Assembly: GCF_004768545.1 (NCBI RefSeq)
Contig: NZ_CP038635.1
Coordinates: 682,001 to 746,000, forward strand
Length of the DNA stretch: 64,000 nucleotides
Reading direction: 5' to 3'
DNA from: Cupriavidus oxalaticus
GTDB taxonomy: Bacteria > Pseudomonadota > Gammaproteobacteria > Burkholderiales > Burkholderiaceae
The notes below the pieces were generated by a model. It was given only the letters and a program-made list of their open reading frames with translations. It did no database searches and was not told where the DNA came from. A program made the translations under genes and the position numbers. Below, piece by piece: positions 36,005-44,329 of the stretch; positions within the stretch are counted from its first letter, which is position 1; each line of letters begins with the position of its first letter.

Positions 36005-36178
36005 TCAGGGCATGCTGGTGGCGATCAGCTCGTACATCTCTTTCACTGCGCCGCTGATCTTGAACACGGAGCCGATGATGGCCACCGCGATCAACATGCC
36101 GAGTAGCGCGTATTCGATAGAGGAGACGCCTTTGTCGTCTTGCAGCAGATCCTTTGATATGGCGAGGAACTTCGACAT
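36005..36178 (-). CDS. flp: Flp-type pilin (second in the operon)
   Basis: This 57-residue protein is an Flp prepilin. After a 17-residue leader ending in Gly17, the mature part begins VSSIEYALLGMLIAVAIIG, with the conserved Glu at +5 followed by Tyr (Glu22-Tyr23) and one hydrophobic helix that forms the pilus core. The leader would be removed by CpaA. GGAG 7 bp before the ATG supports the start. It lies 93 bp after the first pilin gene; the two share only the cleavage-site region, so one may be a minor or alternative subunit. Confidence 0.92.
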   Translation of the reverse strand: MSKFLAISKDLLQDDKGVSSIEYALLGMLIAVAIIGSVFKISGAVKEMYELIATSMP

Positions 36179-36271
36179 TGGCGTCTCCGGTGTCACAGTG
36201 ATGGCTTGATGCGCAGGCGCAACGCATGGCCAGCGACTAGACGCGGCCCACACGTGCGCCCTGCGGATCTA

Positions 36272-36466
36272 TCAAGGGGCAGGAGTGTTTGCAGCCTTGA
36301 GCTCCGTGCCGATCGCGTCAAACGTCTTGTCCAACTCAACGCCGACGAGCCTGACGGCAGCGATGATGACAACCGCAATCAGGGCGGCAATCAAGCCATA
36401 TTCAATGGCGGTCACGCCTTCTTCATCACGGATGAATTGCTTGAACATAGTGGTCAGGTTTTGCAT
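36272..36466 (-). CDS. flp: Flp-type pilin (first gene of the Tad operon)
   Basis: This 64-residue Flp prepilin has the cleavage region EEGVTAIEYGLIAALIAVV, with Gly17 at the processing site and Glu22-Tyr23 at +5/+6, matching the motif positions of the other pilin exactly. One hydrophobic helix follows, then a tail with VGVELDKTFDAIGTELKAAN. A strong AAGGAG 7 bp before the ATG suggests high expression, so this is the likelier major pilin. It is the first gene of the Tad operon; the promoter should lie just upstream, but no consensus -10/-35 is obvious. Two AAGCACT copies 33 bp apart (36490 and 36523) are the only repeated motif there. Confidence 0.93.
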   Translation of the reverse strand: MQNLTTMFKQFIRDEEGVTAIEYGLIAALIAVVIIAAVRLVGVELDKTFDAIGTELKAANTPAP

Positions 36467-37627
36467 GATTAACTCCTTTGGTTTGGAACAAGCACTACAG
36501 GACTGCGTAACTTCGGAAAGGTAAGCACTGGCACCGGGTCTCAATGCCGGGAAGCGCGGCAGCACGGCGGAGCGCAGATAGCACATGCATGGAAGGGCCA
36601 GCGGCCCGGACCGTCGCACATGCCCTGCGGGCAGCGCGCCTCCAGCCGGCGTTCGGCCGAAGCGTGCATGCAGCGCGCTACGTGGTGCGCATGGCCTGCG
36701 CGTGTCATGCAACGGAACGGCACGCTGCCGCCCATGCGGGCGGATGCGGCGTTGCAAGCGTTCCAGTGCGTCAGCGCGAAATGGCGTGCGGCAGGCATGA
36801 CAAGGTTCCCCGTATCTTTCTTGGTTCTGATGCCGGCCAGTTGCTCCGCCATCTCGGCATTCGCCTTTGTGGCGGTGCCGGTGCCAGGACATAGGCAAGC
36901 GACGGGCCAGCCAACGCGAAACCCTTGTGCCACAAGGCTTTCCGGGAAGCGTGCCTGAAACGGCGGTAGGCCATCGACACCGTATGCGGTGTTTTCACCG
37001 CACTTCGTTGCCGTCGGGAAACGCAAGCCGCGCAGGCCATTTCGGATGAACCAACTAACGGATGAGTGCGTGCGGCGCGCTGGCGCTCGCGAGCGTTCAA
37101 CCCAAGGCAGGCGCTTCAACCAAAAGCATGATTTGGCAGGGTTCGGGGAGAACGATACATACGGCACTTGGATGGGGAATTGCGGTGCTTGCCGATTGCG
37201 GCGCGAGCAGTGCCGCCTGATGGATGAGGAAGCGGGAACAACGGGCCTGCGTTTCCGGATAGAAACATCGACACCTTCCGTGGCGCGCGTGGCATGTCTC
37301 GAAATGTCAGCCCGATCTCCTGCAACCCTTGTATTTGTGCGGCTTGCTGGCCAGGCAGGCCGCATGATTCAAGGAAGAAACGTTGCTCGCACCAGCGCCG
37401 CTCAGGAATAGCTATCCATGCGTTGCCGACGCTCGCGCATCTTGCTTTCCGTTCGGTGCGCGACAAAACTGGGCCAGGAAGAATGGCTGCGTTCCCGCTA
37501 TGTACAGCGGGGTACTGCATGCACAAGACCAAGAAAACAGGGGGAAGATGCCGCATCGACAGCCGGTATGGTTGCACACGCGCACGCCCCCTGATGCAGG
37601 TGTTGCCAGCATCGGAGGATCCAGGTC
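36467..37627. other. Long divergent intergenic region between the Tad operon and the glycosyltransferase
   Basis: This 1.16-kb stretch has no confident gene. The many short frames are Arg-, Cys- and His-rich and lack ribosome sites or family signatures. It must contain the Tad promoter (right of 36466, minus strand) and the glycosyltransferase promoter. Visible structure includes direct AAGCACT repeats, a 15-bp palindrome CCTTGTGCCACAAGG at 36923-36937, and a weak -24/-12-like sequence at 37484-37499. Confidence 0.5.
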
Positions 37628-38638
37628 ATGTCCAACTATGAAACCCAGCTCCTGTCGCTGGTGGTGCCATTCCACAACAACGGCGCTGCGACAGATGGCT
37701 TCCTTGCGCGCGTGCTGCCGATCCTGGAATCCCTGCACGCCACGCATTTCGAAATCGTCTGCATCAACGACGGTAGTACGGACGACACGCTGTCCAGGCT
37801 GGTCGAAGCAGCGCGCCGCGATGGCCGGATTCGCGTGATCGAGCTGACGCGCTGCTTTGGCAAGCAGGCGGCCCTGACTGCCGGCATGGACGAGGCACTC
37901 GGGGACGCCGTGGTTCCGTTCGATGCGGACCTGCGTGATCCGCCGGAGCTGATCCCGACGCTGGTCCAGTGCTGGCGACAAGGCGCGGAGGTTGTGCTTG
38001 CCCAATGCACGGGTCCTGGCAATGGCTCGTACCTGAAGCGGTTTGCCAGCGCCGTTTGCGACCGCTTGCACAACGCACTGTCTGAGCTGAACATTCCCAG
38101 CAATGTCGGTGAATTCCGCCTGATGGATCGTGCGGTAGTGAATGCCATCAAGCAGCTCCCCGAAAGACATCGCTTCATGAAAGGCCTGTTCTCCTGGGTG
38201 GGCTTCAATACCGTGATCGTGCCGTATCAGCGGGAACAGTGCCGTGCAGGCTTATCGAACGAGCAGGGAAGCGGGCGATGGAGGGCGACGCTCGCCGACA
38301 TCGCCAGCTTTGGTTCGGTGCCGCTGCGTGGCTGGATGTACCTTGGCTCGTGCATCGCGCTCGTCTCAATCTGCTACGGCCTGTACCTCGCCGCATATAG
38401 TGCAATGGGCGATGGGGAGGTGCCCGGCGTTGCGCCGGTGATCGCGCTCCTGCTGTTCTTCAGCGGCGTACAGCTGATTGGCATTGGCCTGGTTGGCCAA
38501 TACATCGGGCGCATCTACGAGGAATCAAAAGGCAGGCCGATTTACCTGGTCAAGCGCCGCTACCATACGCGTCGTCCGCTGCGTCGCGCAGGCGGGGACG
38601 GCAAGATCATTTCACTGGTGGCCGGCAAGCGCAGCTGA
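37628..38638 (+). CDS. GtrB/ArnC-type membrane glycosyltransferase (family 2)
   Basis: This 336-residue protein is a family 2 glycosyltransferase that probably transfers a sugar to a polyprenyl phosphate. The catalytic domain (about 1-230) has LLSLVVPFHNNG, EIVCINDGSTDDT (first Asp motif) and the metal-binding FDADLRDPPELIP (Asp99/Asp101). Two C-terminal membrane helices (about 232-255 and 265-290) and the ending GQYIGRIYEESKGRPIYLV are typical of the GtrB/DPM1-like group. It supplies sugars for modification of lipopolysaccharide, exopolysaccharide or glycoproteins. It stands alone, facing the VpsR-like regulator, with a terminator just behind it. Confidence 0.92.
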   Translation: MSNYETQLLSLVVPFHNNGAATDGFLARVLPILESLHATHFEIVCINDGSTDDTLSRLVEAARRDGRIRVIELTRCFGKQAALTAGMDEALGDAVVPFDADLRDPPELIPTLVQCWRQGAEVVLAQCTGPGNGSYLKRFASAVCDRLHNALSELNIPSNVGEFRLMDRAVVNAIKQLPERHRFMKGLFSWVGFNTVIVPYQREQCRAGLSNEQGSGRWRATLADIASFGSVPLRGWMYLGSCIALVSICYGLYLAAYSAMGDGEVPGVAPVIALLLFFSGVQLIGIGLVGQYIGRIYEESKGRPIYLVKRRYHTRRPLRRAGGDGKIISLVAGKRS

Positions 38639-38667
38639 CAAACTGACCGAAGCATGCAAGGGTGCGG

Positions 38668-38695
38668 CCGCCCGGCTTCGCGGGCGGTTATTTTC
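38668..38695 (+). terminator. Rho-independent terminator of the glycosyltransferase gene
   Basis: A 7-bp stem CCGCCCG/CGGGCGG with a GCTTCG loop is followed by TTATTTT, 30 bp after the stop codon. Confidence 0.85.
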
Positions 38696-38741
38696 GGCAG
38701 GCAAGCATGCCGGGGGCCCAGGGCCGGCACGCATGAATGGC

Positions 38742-38781
38742 ACATTGCTGGCGGGATCGCAATCGACCCCGCCAGCAATGT
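38742..38781. repeat. Perfect 14-bp inverted repeat between convergent genes
   Basis: ACATTGCTGGCGGG pairs with its exact complement across a 12-base loop. There is no T-rich tail. It lies between the glycosyltransferase terminator and the stop of the sigma-54 regulator, so it may act as that gene's terminator or as an RNA stability element. Confidence 0.8.
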
Positions 38782-38847
38782 CGAGAGGGATGAGTCGGGC
38801 GTGTGCGCTGAAGCTTATGATGCGATTGGCGTGGACGGTCTCTTGCC

Positions 38848-40224
38848 TCAGGTTCCCTGCACGCACACCATCCCCATATCCCCCTTCCTCACCTGCAGCT
38901 TGTAATCCCGCATCAGCCGGAACAACGTCACCCGCGAAATTCCCAGTTCCGCCGCCACATCGATCAGCCGCTCATGATTACGCTGCAGCGCCTCGACGAT
39001 CGCATGCTGTTCCGCTTCCTCGCGGATCGCCGCCAGCGTCTTCGGCCGTTCTTCCACAGGCGTCGCCAGTTCCAGGTCCGCCGGCTGGATCACGCCGTCC
39101 TCGCACATCGCCGCCGCATGCCGGATGCGGTTGATCAGCTCGCGCACGTTGCCAGGCCAGTTGTGCTGCTGGATCGCGCGCAGCGCGGTTGGCGAGAAGC
39201 CGCGGATGCGGGCCGGCGATTGCTTGCGCACGCCGTCGAGCACGTGCTCGGCGATCAGCATGATGTCGCTGCCGCGTTCGCGCAGCGGCGGCTGGCGTAC
39301 CCGCAGCACGCACAAGCGGTGGTAGAGGTCGCCGCGGAAGCGTTCGGCGGCGATGGCGGCGTCGAGGTCGACGTGGGTTGCGGAGATGATGCGCACGTCG
39401 ACTTCGATGGATTCGGTGCCGCCGAGGCGCTCGATGCGTCCGGTCTCCAGGAAGCGCAGCAGGCTGGTCTGGCTTTCCAGCGGCATGTCGCCGATTTCAT
39501 CGAGGAACAGCGTGCCGCCCTGTGCCATCTCGATGCGCCCCGGCTTGCGCTTGGTGGCGCCAGTGAAGGCGCCGCGCTCGTAGCCGAACAGTTCCGACAT
39601 CAGCAGCGTGGGCGGGATGGCGGCACAGTTGACGGCAACGAAGGGCTTTTGCGCGCGTTCGCTGGCATGGTGGATGGCCTGCGCGGCGAGTTCCTTGCCG
39701 GTGCCGGACTCGCCCGAGATCAGTACCGGGGTGTCCCAGCGCGAGACCTTCTCGATGCCGCGGAACAGCGTTTGCATGGCGGAACAGGTCCCGATCATGC
39801 CGTCCGGGCGCGAGCTGGCCGCCGCGCGCTGCACGGCGGGCCGCATCTGTGCCATGCCCTGCGCATGGCCGAGCGAGTGGGCCAGGTCGGCGGACTCGAA
39901 CGGGGAGGTGTAGTAGTCGACGAAGTAGAGCCCGAGCAGGCGGCGTGCCGCTTCGCTCAGCGCATCGCGGCTGGCGACGATGCCGATCCAGCCGAATTGC
40001 GGCTGGGCCAGCCAGGGTTCGAACGATTCCAGCTCGGCATCGCTGAAGCCGCTGTGCACGTCGAGCAGCGCGGCGGCCGGCTGGGAGCTGTGGGCCAGCG
40101 CATGCAATTCCTGCAGGTTTGACGCGAAACTGAGCTTCCAGCCCCGTTGCGACAGGACCCTGCAGAGCATGGCGTCGTGATGCTGCGACAGGTACAGCAG
40201 CGGGCGGTTGGCATACGCGCTCAT
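38848..40224 (-). CDS. Sigma-54-dependent activator with VpsR-like N-terminal domain
   Basis: This 458-residue protein is an NtrC-class enhancer-binding activator. The N-terminal 125 residues form a receiver-like domain of the VpsR style rather than a standard one; only Asp55 in ALLDVHSG is a possible phospho-acceptor. The AAA+ domain has Walker A GESGTGKE (171-178), the sigma-54-contacting GAFTGA loop intact at 218-223, GGTLFLDEIGDMP (Walker B) and NWPGNVREL. A Fis-type helix-turn-helix ends the protein (LIDVAAELGISRVTLFRLMRDY). VpsR proteins bind c-di-GMP and turn on exopolysaccharide genes, which fits the neighbouring glycosyltransferase; this is inference. GGGGA before the ATG at 40224 supports the start. 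Confidence 0.92.
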   Translation of the reverse strand: MSAYANRPLLYLSQHHDAMLCRVLSQRGWKLSFASNLQELHALAHSSQPAAALLDVHSGFSDAELESFEPWLAQPQFGWIGIVASRDALSEAARRLLGLYFVDYYTSPFESADLAHSLGHAQGMAQMRPAVQRAAASSRPDGMIGTCSAMQTLFRGIEKVSRWDTPVLISGESGTGKELAAQAIHHASERAQKPFVAVNCAAIPPTLLMSELFGYERGAFTGATKRKPGRIEMAQGGTLFLDEIGDMPLESQTSLLRFLETGRIERLGGTESIEVDVRIISATHVDLDAAIAAERFRGDLYHRLCVLRVRQPPLRERGSDIMLIAEHVLDGVRKQSPARIRGFSPTALRAIQQHNWPGNVRELINRIRHAAAMCEDGVIQPADLELATPVEERPKTLAAIREEAEQHAIVEALQRNHERLIDVAAELGISRVTLFRLMRDYKLQVRKGDMGMVCVQGT

Positions 40225-41499
40225 ACGATTTCCCCGGATTTCTTCTTATCAGACGAAACCGGCGGCGGCGGTTGCCACGCACCGGATTCGGTGGCCATAA
40301 GGCCTGCGCCGTCGCTGCATCATCGATGCCTCGAACCGGCGTCCTCCCCGAATTCTGTTCTTGCCGTCCCGCCGATGCGCCGCGTAGTCCGCCGCTGCCG
40401 CGCCGATGTCGATGGCATCGGTCACGGCAGCGGTGTCTCGCAGCGCCTGCATGGCAGGCCGGTCAGCACCCCATTCTTTCCAGACGCGCCGGCAAGCCGT
40501 GCGTCCGCGATCCCGTTTTCGCCGCCCGGTGGTCCGGGCTGGCAGGGTTCTTCCAGGTTGCACGGGCCACGCGCAAGCGCGCGGCCCGTGTCCTGAAAGA
40601 CCTCCCTCTAATCTTGTCGGCGGCCTCTGCAACGACCCGCCGGTGCGGGCCAGTTCCTGCCGCGTGGCCCAACGCTTACAGCACCAGCCCGACGCCCACC
40701 CTGGGATGCGAGAGTCGTTATGAAACTGACCTTCGGCGAACGCATGCCAGTATGTTTGCCGCTTCCGTTTCAGACTTCCCCTGTGTCGGGCTTCTGTTCG
40801 CGGGGACACAAGTGCGACGAACGTGCCAGTGGGGTACAAGCCGTTGATTCGAAAAGAGAATCGTGAAAAACGAGTGTTCCCGTCGCCGCCGTGCTGTAAG
40901 AAAACGTTCCGATCCTGATACATCGCAGGCCTTTTTCATGCTGCGATGCAACAAGTTCGCGCTTGTCCGTGCCAGGCATACGTCACAGTTTTAGGAACCC
41001 GTGTGCCGAAAGGTCTACCTTGACGCCTCCGCGGCCATCCGAAAGAGGGGAGGCGGCATTTTGGACGTTCGGGCGCCATGGCTCCGATACTGCACGCGGC
41101 AACCCGTTCGTCGAAGTTGCATTTTCTTTACAGCGGCCTCGAGCTTTTTCAAGCGGCGCAGGTCTGCCAAACCTCAACTGTCTCAGCCTTTTAGCGATTT
41201 ACAGCCAGGCGTAGCCGTGCTGGAAGGCTGCTGCGATGGCCGTTGACACGCATTTGCATGGTTCCGCGCAGGATGCTCAGGGCCCGGCCTCATCTTTTTG
41301 GATGGGTGGCGCGGGAGATCCATGCGCGCCGGCATGGCGGGCAAAATGGTTGCGTCGATGAAACTCAGGGTGGTTTCCGATGCAGTCGAAGGGCGCGTTC
41401 AGAGACACCACGCCGGTGTTGCGATCGCCGGCCAGCCGTTGAAATGCCTGGAGTTATCGAAAATGATTCGTATTGCCAACATCGGCGTACGAAACAATT
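40225..41499. other. Long intergenic region with several hairpins, no confident gene
   Basis: This 1.27-kb region separates the sigma-54 regulator start from the LysR stop. No frame has a family signature. It holds a long hairpin at 40561-40590 (arms CACGGGCC and GGCCCGTG, with CGCGC/GCGCG inside) and a perfect 8-bp stem CATCGCAG/CTGCGATG at 40921-40948. Part of it (40780-41200) is visibly richer in A/T than the coding neighbours. It could hold regulatory RNA, a degraded gene, or the regulator's leader. Confidence 0.5.
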
Positions 41500-42468
41500 T
41501 CAGGATTGAAACTGCCAGGGTTGGCCGCCGACCGTGGGATGCGTTTGCGTGGCTTCGCCGCGCACTTGTTCCTGCAGCCAGGCGTGGAAGGCATGGATCG
41601 CCTTTTCCCGCGGGTTGCCTTCGCGCCAGGTGACCCAGTAGTGCAGGCTGGATGGGATCCGGGTCGAGCCGATCTGCACCAGCTGGCCGCTGGACAGGTA
41701 GTCATGCGCCAGCTGCGCGCGCGCGGTGGCAAGGCCCAGGCCGGCCACGGCTGACTGCAGCATCAGCCCGGCATCCTGGAAGATCGGGCCGCGTTCGGGC
41801 TCGTCGCCCGGCAGGCCGGCGGCTTCCAGCCAGTCGCGCCATGGGCGCAGCGCAAAGCGCAGCATCGGCAGGCGCGGCACGTCGGCCAGCGTGAAGCCGG
41901 GGTAGCGCGCCAGCAGCGCCGGGCTGGCTACGGCGATGACGTGGTCCTCGATCAGGTTGTGGCACTCGAAGCCGGGCAGGTCCACGCGCTGGTGCCAGAT
42001 GCCGACGTCGACGCTGTACGGGTCGGGCGGGCTGATCTCGGCGTGCAGCCGCAAATGCAGGTCCAGCGACGGCACCTGTGCATGCAGGCTGGGCAGCCGC
42101 CGGATCAGCCAGGCATTGGCCAGGTCCTCCATCACGCTGACCTGCAGCCGTACCACCGGCGGCGCGGCGCTGTTGCCGGCCTCGCGCAGCGCGCTTTCGA
42201 TGCTGTCGAGCGCGGCGCGCACCTGTTCGGCCAGCCGCGCGCCAGCGCTGGTCGGCGTCATCCGGCTGCCGCTGCGCTGGAACAGCTTGGTGCCCAGGCT
42301 GGCTTCCAGCCCGCGGATATGGTGGCTGATGGCGCTGTGCGTCAGCGCCAGCTCTTCGGCCGCGCGCGAGAAGCTGCGGTGGCGCGTGGCCGCCTCCAGC
42401 GCACGCAGCGCTTGCAGTGGGGGCAGGTGGACGGGGCGATGGGCGGGTTTGCCGGGGGATCTGGACAT
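41500..42468 (-). CDS. LysR-family transcriptional regulator (GcvA-like)
   Basis: This 322-residue protein is a LysR-type regulator. The N-terminal helix-turn-helix reads LQALRALEAATRHRSFSRAAEELALTHSAISHHIRGLE without a break in the standard spacing, and the effector domain with PALLARYPGFTLADVPRLPML and GLGLATARAQLAHDYLSSGQLVQI follows. The style (AISHHI, GxxLFxR as GTKLFQRSG) is that of the GcvA-like subgroup. The ATG at 42468 was used; a TTG 9 bp upstream also is in frame. It is divergent from an MFS transporter with 69 bp between, the classical layout in which the regulator controls the neighbour. The ligand is unknown. Confidence 0.92.
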   Translation of the reverse strand: MSRSPGKPAHRPVHLPPLQALRALEAATRHRSFSRAAEELALTHSAISHHIRGLEASLGTKLFQRSGSRMTPTSAGARLAEQVRAALDSIESALREAGNSAAPPVVRLQVSVMEDLANAWLIRRLPSLHAQVPSLDLHLRLHAEISPPDPYSVDVGIWHQRVDLPGFECHNLIEDHVIAVASPALLARYPGFTLADVPRLPMLRFALRPWRDWLEAAGLPGDEPERGPIFQDAGLMLQSAVAGLGLATARAQLAHDYLSSGQLVQIGSTRIPSSLHYWVTWREGNPREKAIHAFHAWLQEQVRGEATQTHPTVGGQPWQFQS

Positions 42469-42537
42469 GGCCGTCAAATTCTACTCACAATCGCCGCGGG
42501 TATGTTTCGTTGGCCTTGCACCGGAATGGGGACGACA

Positions 42538-43809
42538 ATGCGGGCCATGACGACTACCACTTCATCCGCTTTGTCTTCCGTCCCGGCGCCAACGGAACAA
42601 GCCCACGCGCGCTGGCGCGTGCTGGCCGTGTTCTCGCTGGGCTTCCTGGTGTCCTATGTGTTCCGCGGGGTCAACCTGGGCTTCGCGCCGCACCTGACGC
42701 GCGAACTGGGGCTCAATGCCGGCGACCTGGGTTTGCTCACCAGCTTCTATTTCCTTGGCTTTGCCTGTGCCCAGCTGCCCGCCGGCATCCTGCTGGACCG
42801 TTTCGGCCCGCGCCGCACCGAGGCGACGATGCTGCTGGTGGCCGTTGCCGGCTCGCTGGTGTTCGCGCTGGCGCCGGGCATGGCGGGGCTGGCCACCGGC
42901 CGGCTGCTGATTGGCGTGGGCGTATCGGTGTGCCTTGGCGCCGCCATCCAGGCGCTGTCGATGTGGTTCCCGCTGTCGCGCATGCCGTTGCTCAACGGCG
43001 TGGTGATGGCGATCGGCGGGTTCGGCGCGGTGCTGGTCGGCACTCCGCTGTCGTGGCTGCTGTCGCTGACGGACTGGCGCATGGTCAGCGCCGGGCTGGC
43101 GGTCGTGTCGCTGGCGATGGCGGCGCTGCTGTGGTTCGGCGTGCCCGACAAGCCGCGCGCCGGCAAGGAGAGCCTGCGCGAGCAACTGCGCGGCACGCGC
43201 CAGATCCTGGCCAGCGAGCGCTTCTGGCGCGTGGTGCCGCTGACGCTGCTGAACCAGGGCGTGTTCCTGGCGGTGCAGACGCTGTGGGTCGGTGCCTTCC
43301 TGCGCGATGTGCCGGGCTTCGATGCGGCCACCAGTGCGCGGCTGGTCTCGGTGATCGGCTTTGCGATGATGGCGGGTTGCGTCGGCTCGGGCTGGGCGGC
43401 GCGCCACCTGGAGCGCATCGGCGTCAGCCTTTATGCGTTTGCCGGCATCGGCATGACCGGCTTTATCGTGGTGCAGGCGCTGCTGATGGCGCAGGTGCCG
43501 CTGCCGCCGGTGCTGCTGTGGGCCGCCTACGGTGTGTTCGGCTCCAGCGGCATCCTGACCTATGCGGTGCTGGCGCGCAGCTTCCCCGACGCGCTGATCG
43601 GGCGGGCCACCACGGCGCTGACGCTGACGGTGTTCTTGTCGACCTTTGCGTGCCAGGTCGGGGTGGGGTTTGTGCTGGACTTGTGGCCGTCCAGCGGCGG
43701 CCACTATCCGAAGGCGGCGCACATGACGGCGTGGGGCGGGCTGGTGGCGCTGCAGGTGCTGGCGGCGGTGTGGTACCTGATGGGCGCGCGGCGCGCGCCC
43801 GCCCGCTAG
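42538..43809 (+). CDS. MFS transporter
   Basis: This protein of about 423 residues is a twelve-helix major facilitator superfamily transporter. The loop after helix 2 carries the family motif GILLDRFGPRRTEA, and SYVFRGVNLGFAPHL in helix 1 resembles anion/organic-acid or aromatic-compound importers. The substrate cannot be assigned. Three in-frame ATGs (42526, 42538, 42547) are possible; 42538 has GGGGA at a good distance. It is divergent from the LysR gene and probably controlled by it. Its TAG stop overlaps the stop of the converging TPM gene: both are read from the same CTAG at 43806-43809. Confidence 0.9.
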   Translation: MRAMTTTTSSALSSVPAPTEQAHARWRVLAVFSLGFLVSYVFRGVNLGFAPHLTRELGLNAGDLGLLTSFYFLGFACAQLPAGILLDRFGPRRTEATMLLVAVAGSLVFALAPGMAGLATGRLLIGVGVSVCLGAAIQALSMWFPLSRMPLLNGVVMAIGGFGAVLVGTPLSWLLSLTDWRMVSAGLAVVSLAMAALLWFGVPDKPRAGKESLREQLRGTRQILASERFWRVVPLTLLNQGVFLAVQTLWVGAFLRDVPGFDAATSARLVSVIGFAMMAGCVGSGWAARHLERIGVSLYAFAGIGMTGFIVVQALLMAQVPLPPVLLWAAYGVFGSSGILTYAVLARSFPDALIGRATTALTLTVFLSTFACQVGVGFVLDLWPSSGGHYPKAAHMTAWGGLVALQVLAAVWYLMGARRAPAR

Positions 43810-44309
43810 ATCAAGATCGGCCGGTCGTCCAGTTCATTGGGGTTGTGCCCCCCATCCGACGGGAAATGGCTGGCCAGCAGCTCATGGATGCGCGCCACCG
43901 TGACCAGAACCGGCGTCACCGACAGGTCTTGCTTCAGCCCGTGCGCCAGTTCATCGCACAGTTCGCGCCAGACCGCCGGCCCTACGCTGGCGTCGATGCC
44001 GCGGTCGGCCAGCAGCTCGACGGCGTGGTCGGCCAGGTTGATATAGAGCAGCACGCCGGTATGGTCGGCGGTATTCCAGACTTCAAGCGCGCCGAACAGG
44101 AAGCGGGCGCGCTCGCGCGGGGTCACGCCGGCCCAGGCGTGGCCCAGCGGCAGGCTGGCCTCGATGACCACGCGGATTTCGCCGCGATGGCGCGACTCGC
44201 CGGCATGCACGGCCGCTTGGAGCTGCTGCTGGGCCTCGGCCGGGAAGTGCTTGCGGGCGGTGCCGGCGGTGGTGGCGAAATGATGCAGGGCGCGTCGGAG
44301 ATGGGGCAT
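43806..44309 (-). CDS. TPM-domain protein (second, cytosolic type)
   Basis: This 167-residue protein carries a TPM (TLP18.3/Psb32/MOLO-1) domain without a signal peptide or membrane anchor. Recognisable parts are AVHAGESRHRGEIRVVIEASLP, RARFLFGALEVWNTADHTGVLLYINLADHAVELLADRGI and the ending with ELLASHFPSDGGHNPNELDDRP. This short form regularly sits beside the larger YgcG-type TPM protein. It would be co-transcribed with that gene and lemA (about 20-bp gap). The function of the family is poorly known; acidic residues at the strand ends suggest metal or phosphate-ester chemistry. GGAGG about 10 bp before the ATG at 44309 supports the start. Confidence 0.85.
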   Translation of the reverse strand: MPHLRRALHHFATTAGTARKHFPAEAQQQLQAAVHAGESRHRGEIRVVIEASLPLGHAWAGVTPRERARFLFGALEVWNTADHTGVLLYINLADHAVELLADRGIDASVGPAVWRELCDELAHGLKQDLSVTPVLVTVARIHELLASHFPSDGGHNPNELDDRPILI

Positions 44310-44329
44310 GGTCGTCGCTCCTCCTTGTG

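Noticed and set aside
36923..36943. Minus-strand TGGCAC followed by TTTCG, resembling a sigma-54 promoter for the Tad operon
   Set aside because: The essential GC of the -12 element is absent, and the site is more than 450 bp from the first pilin gene.
36797..36958. Short plus-strand frame beginning MTRFPVSFLVLMP that looks like a signal peptide
   Set aside because: Too short, poor ribosome site, and overlaps several equally open frames in a non-coding gap.
40272..40847. A 191-codon plus-strand frame upstream of the sigma-54 regulator
   Set aside because: Arg/Ser/Pro-rich with scattered Cys, no ribosome site and no domain; it looks like non-coding DNA.
41358..41633. Frame starting MKLRVVSDAVEG near the LysR stop
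   Set aside because: No ribosome site, runs into the antisense of the LysR gene, and has no recognisable family.
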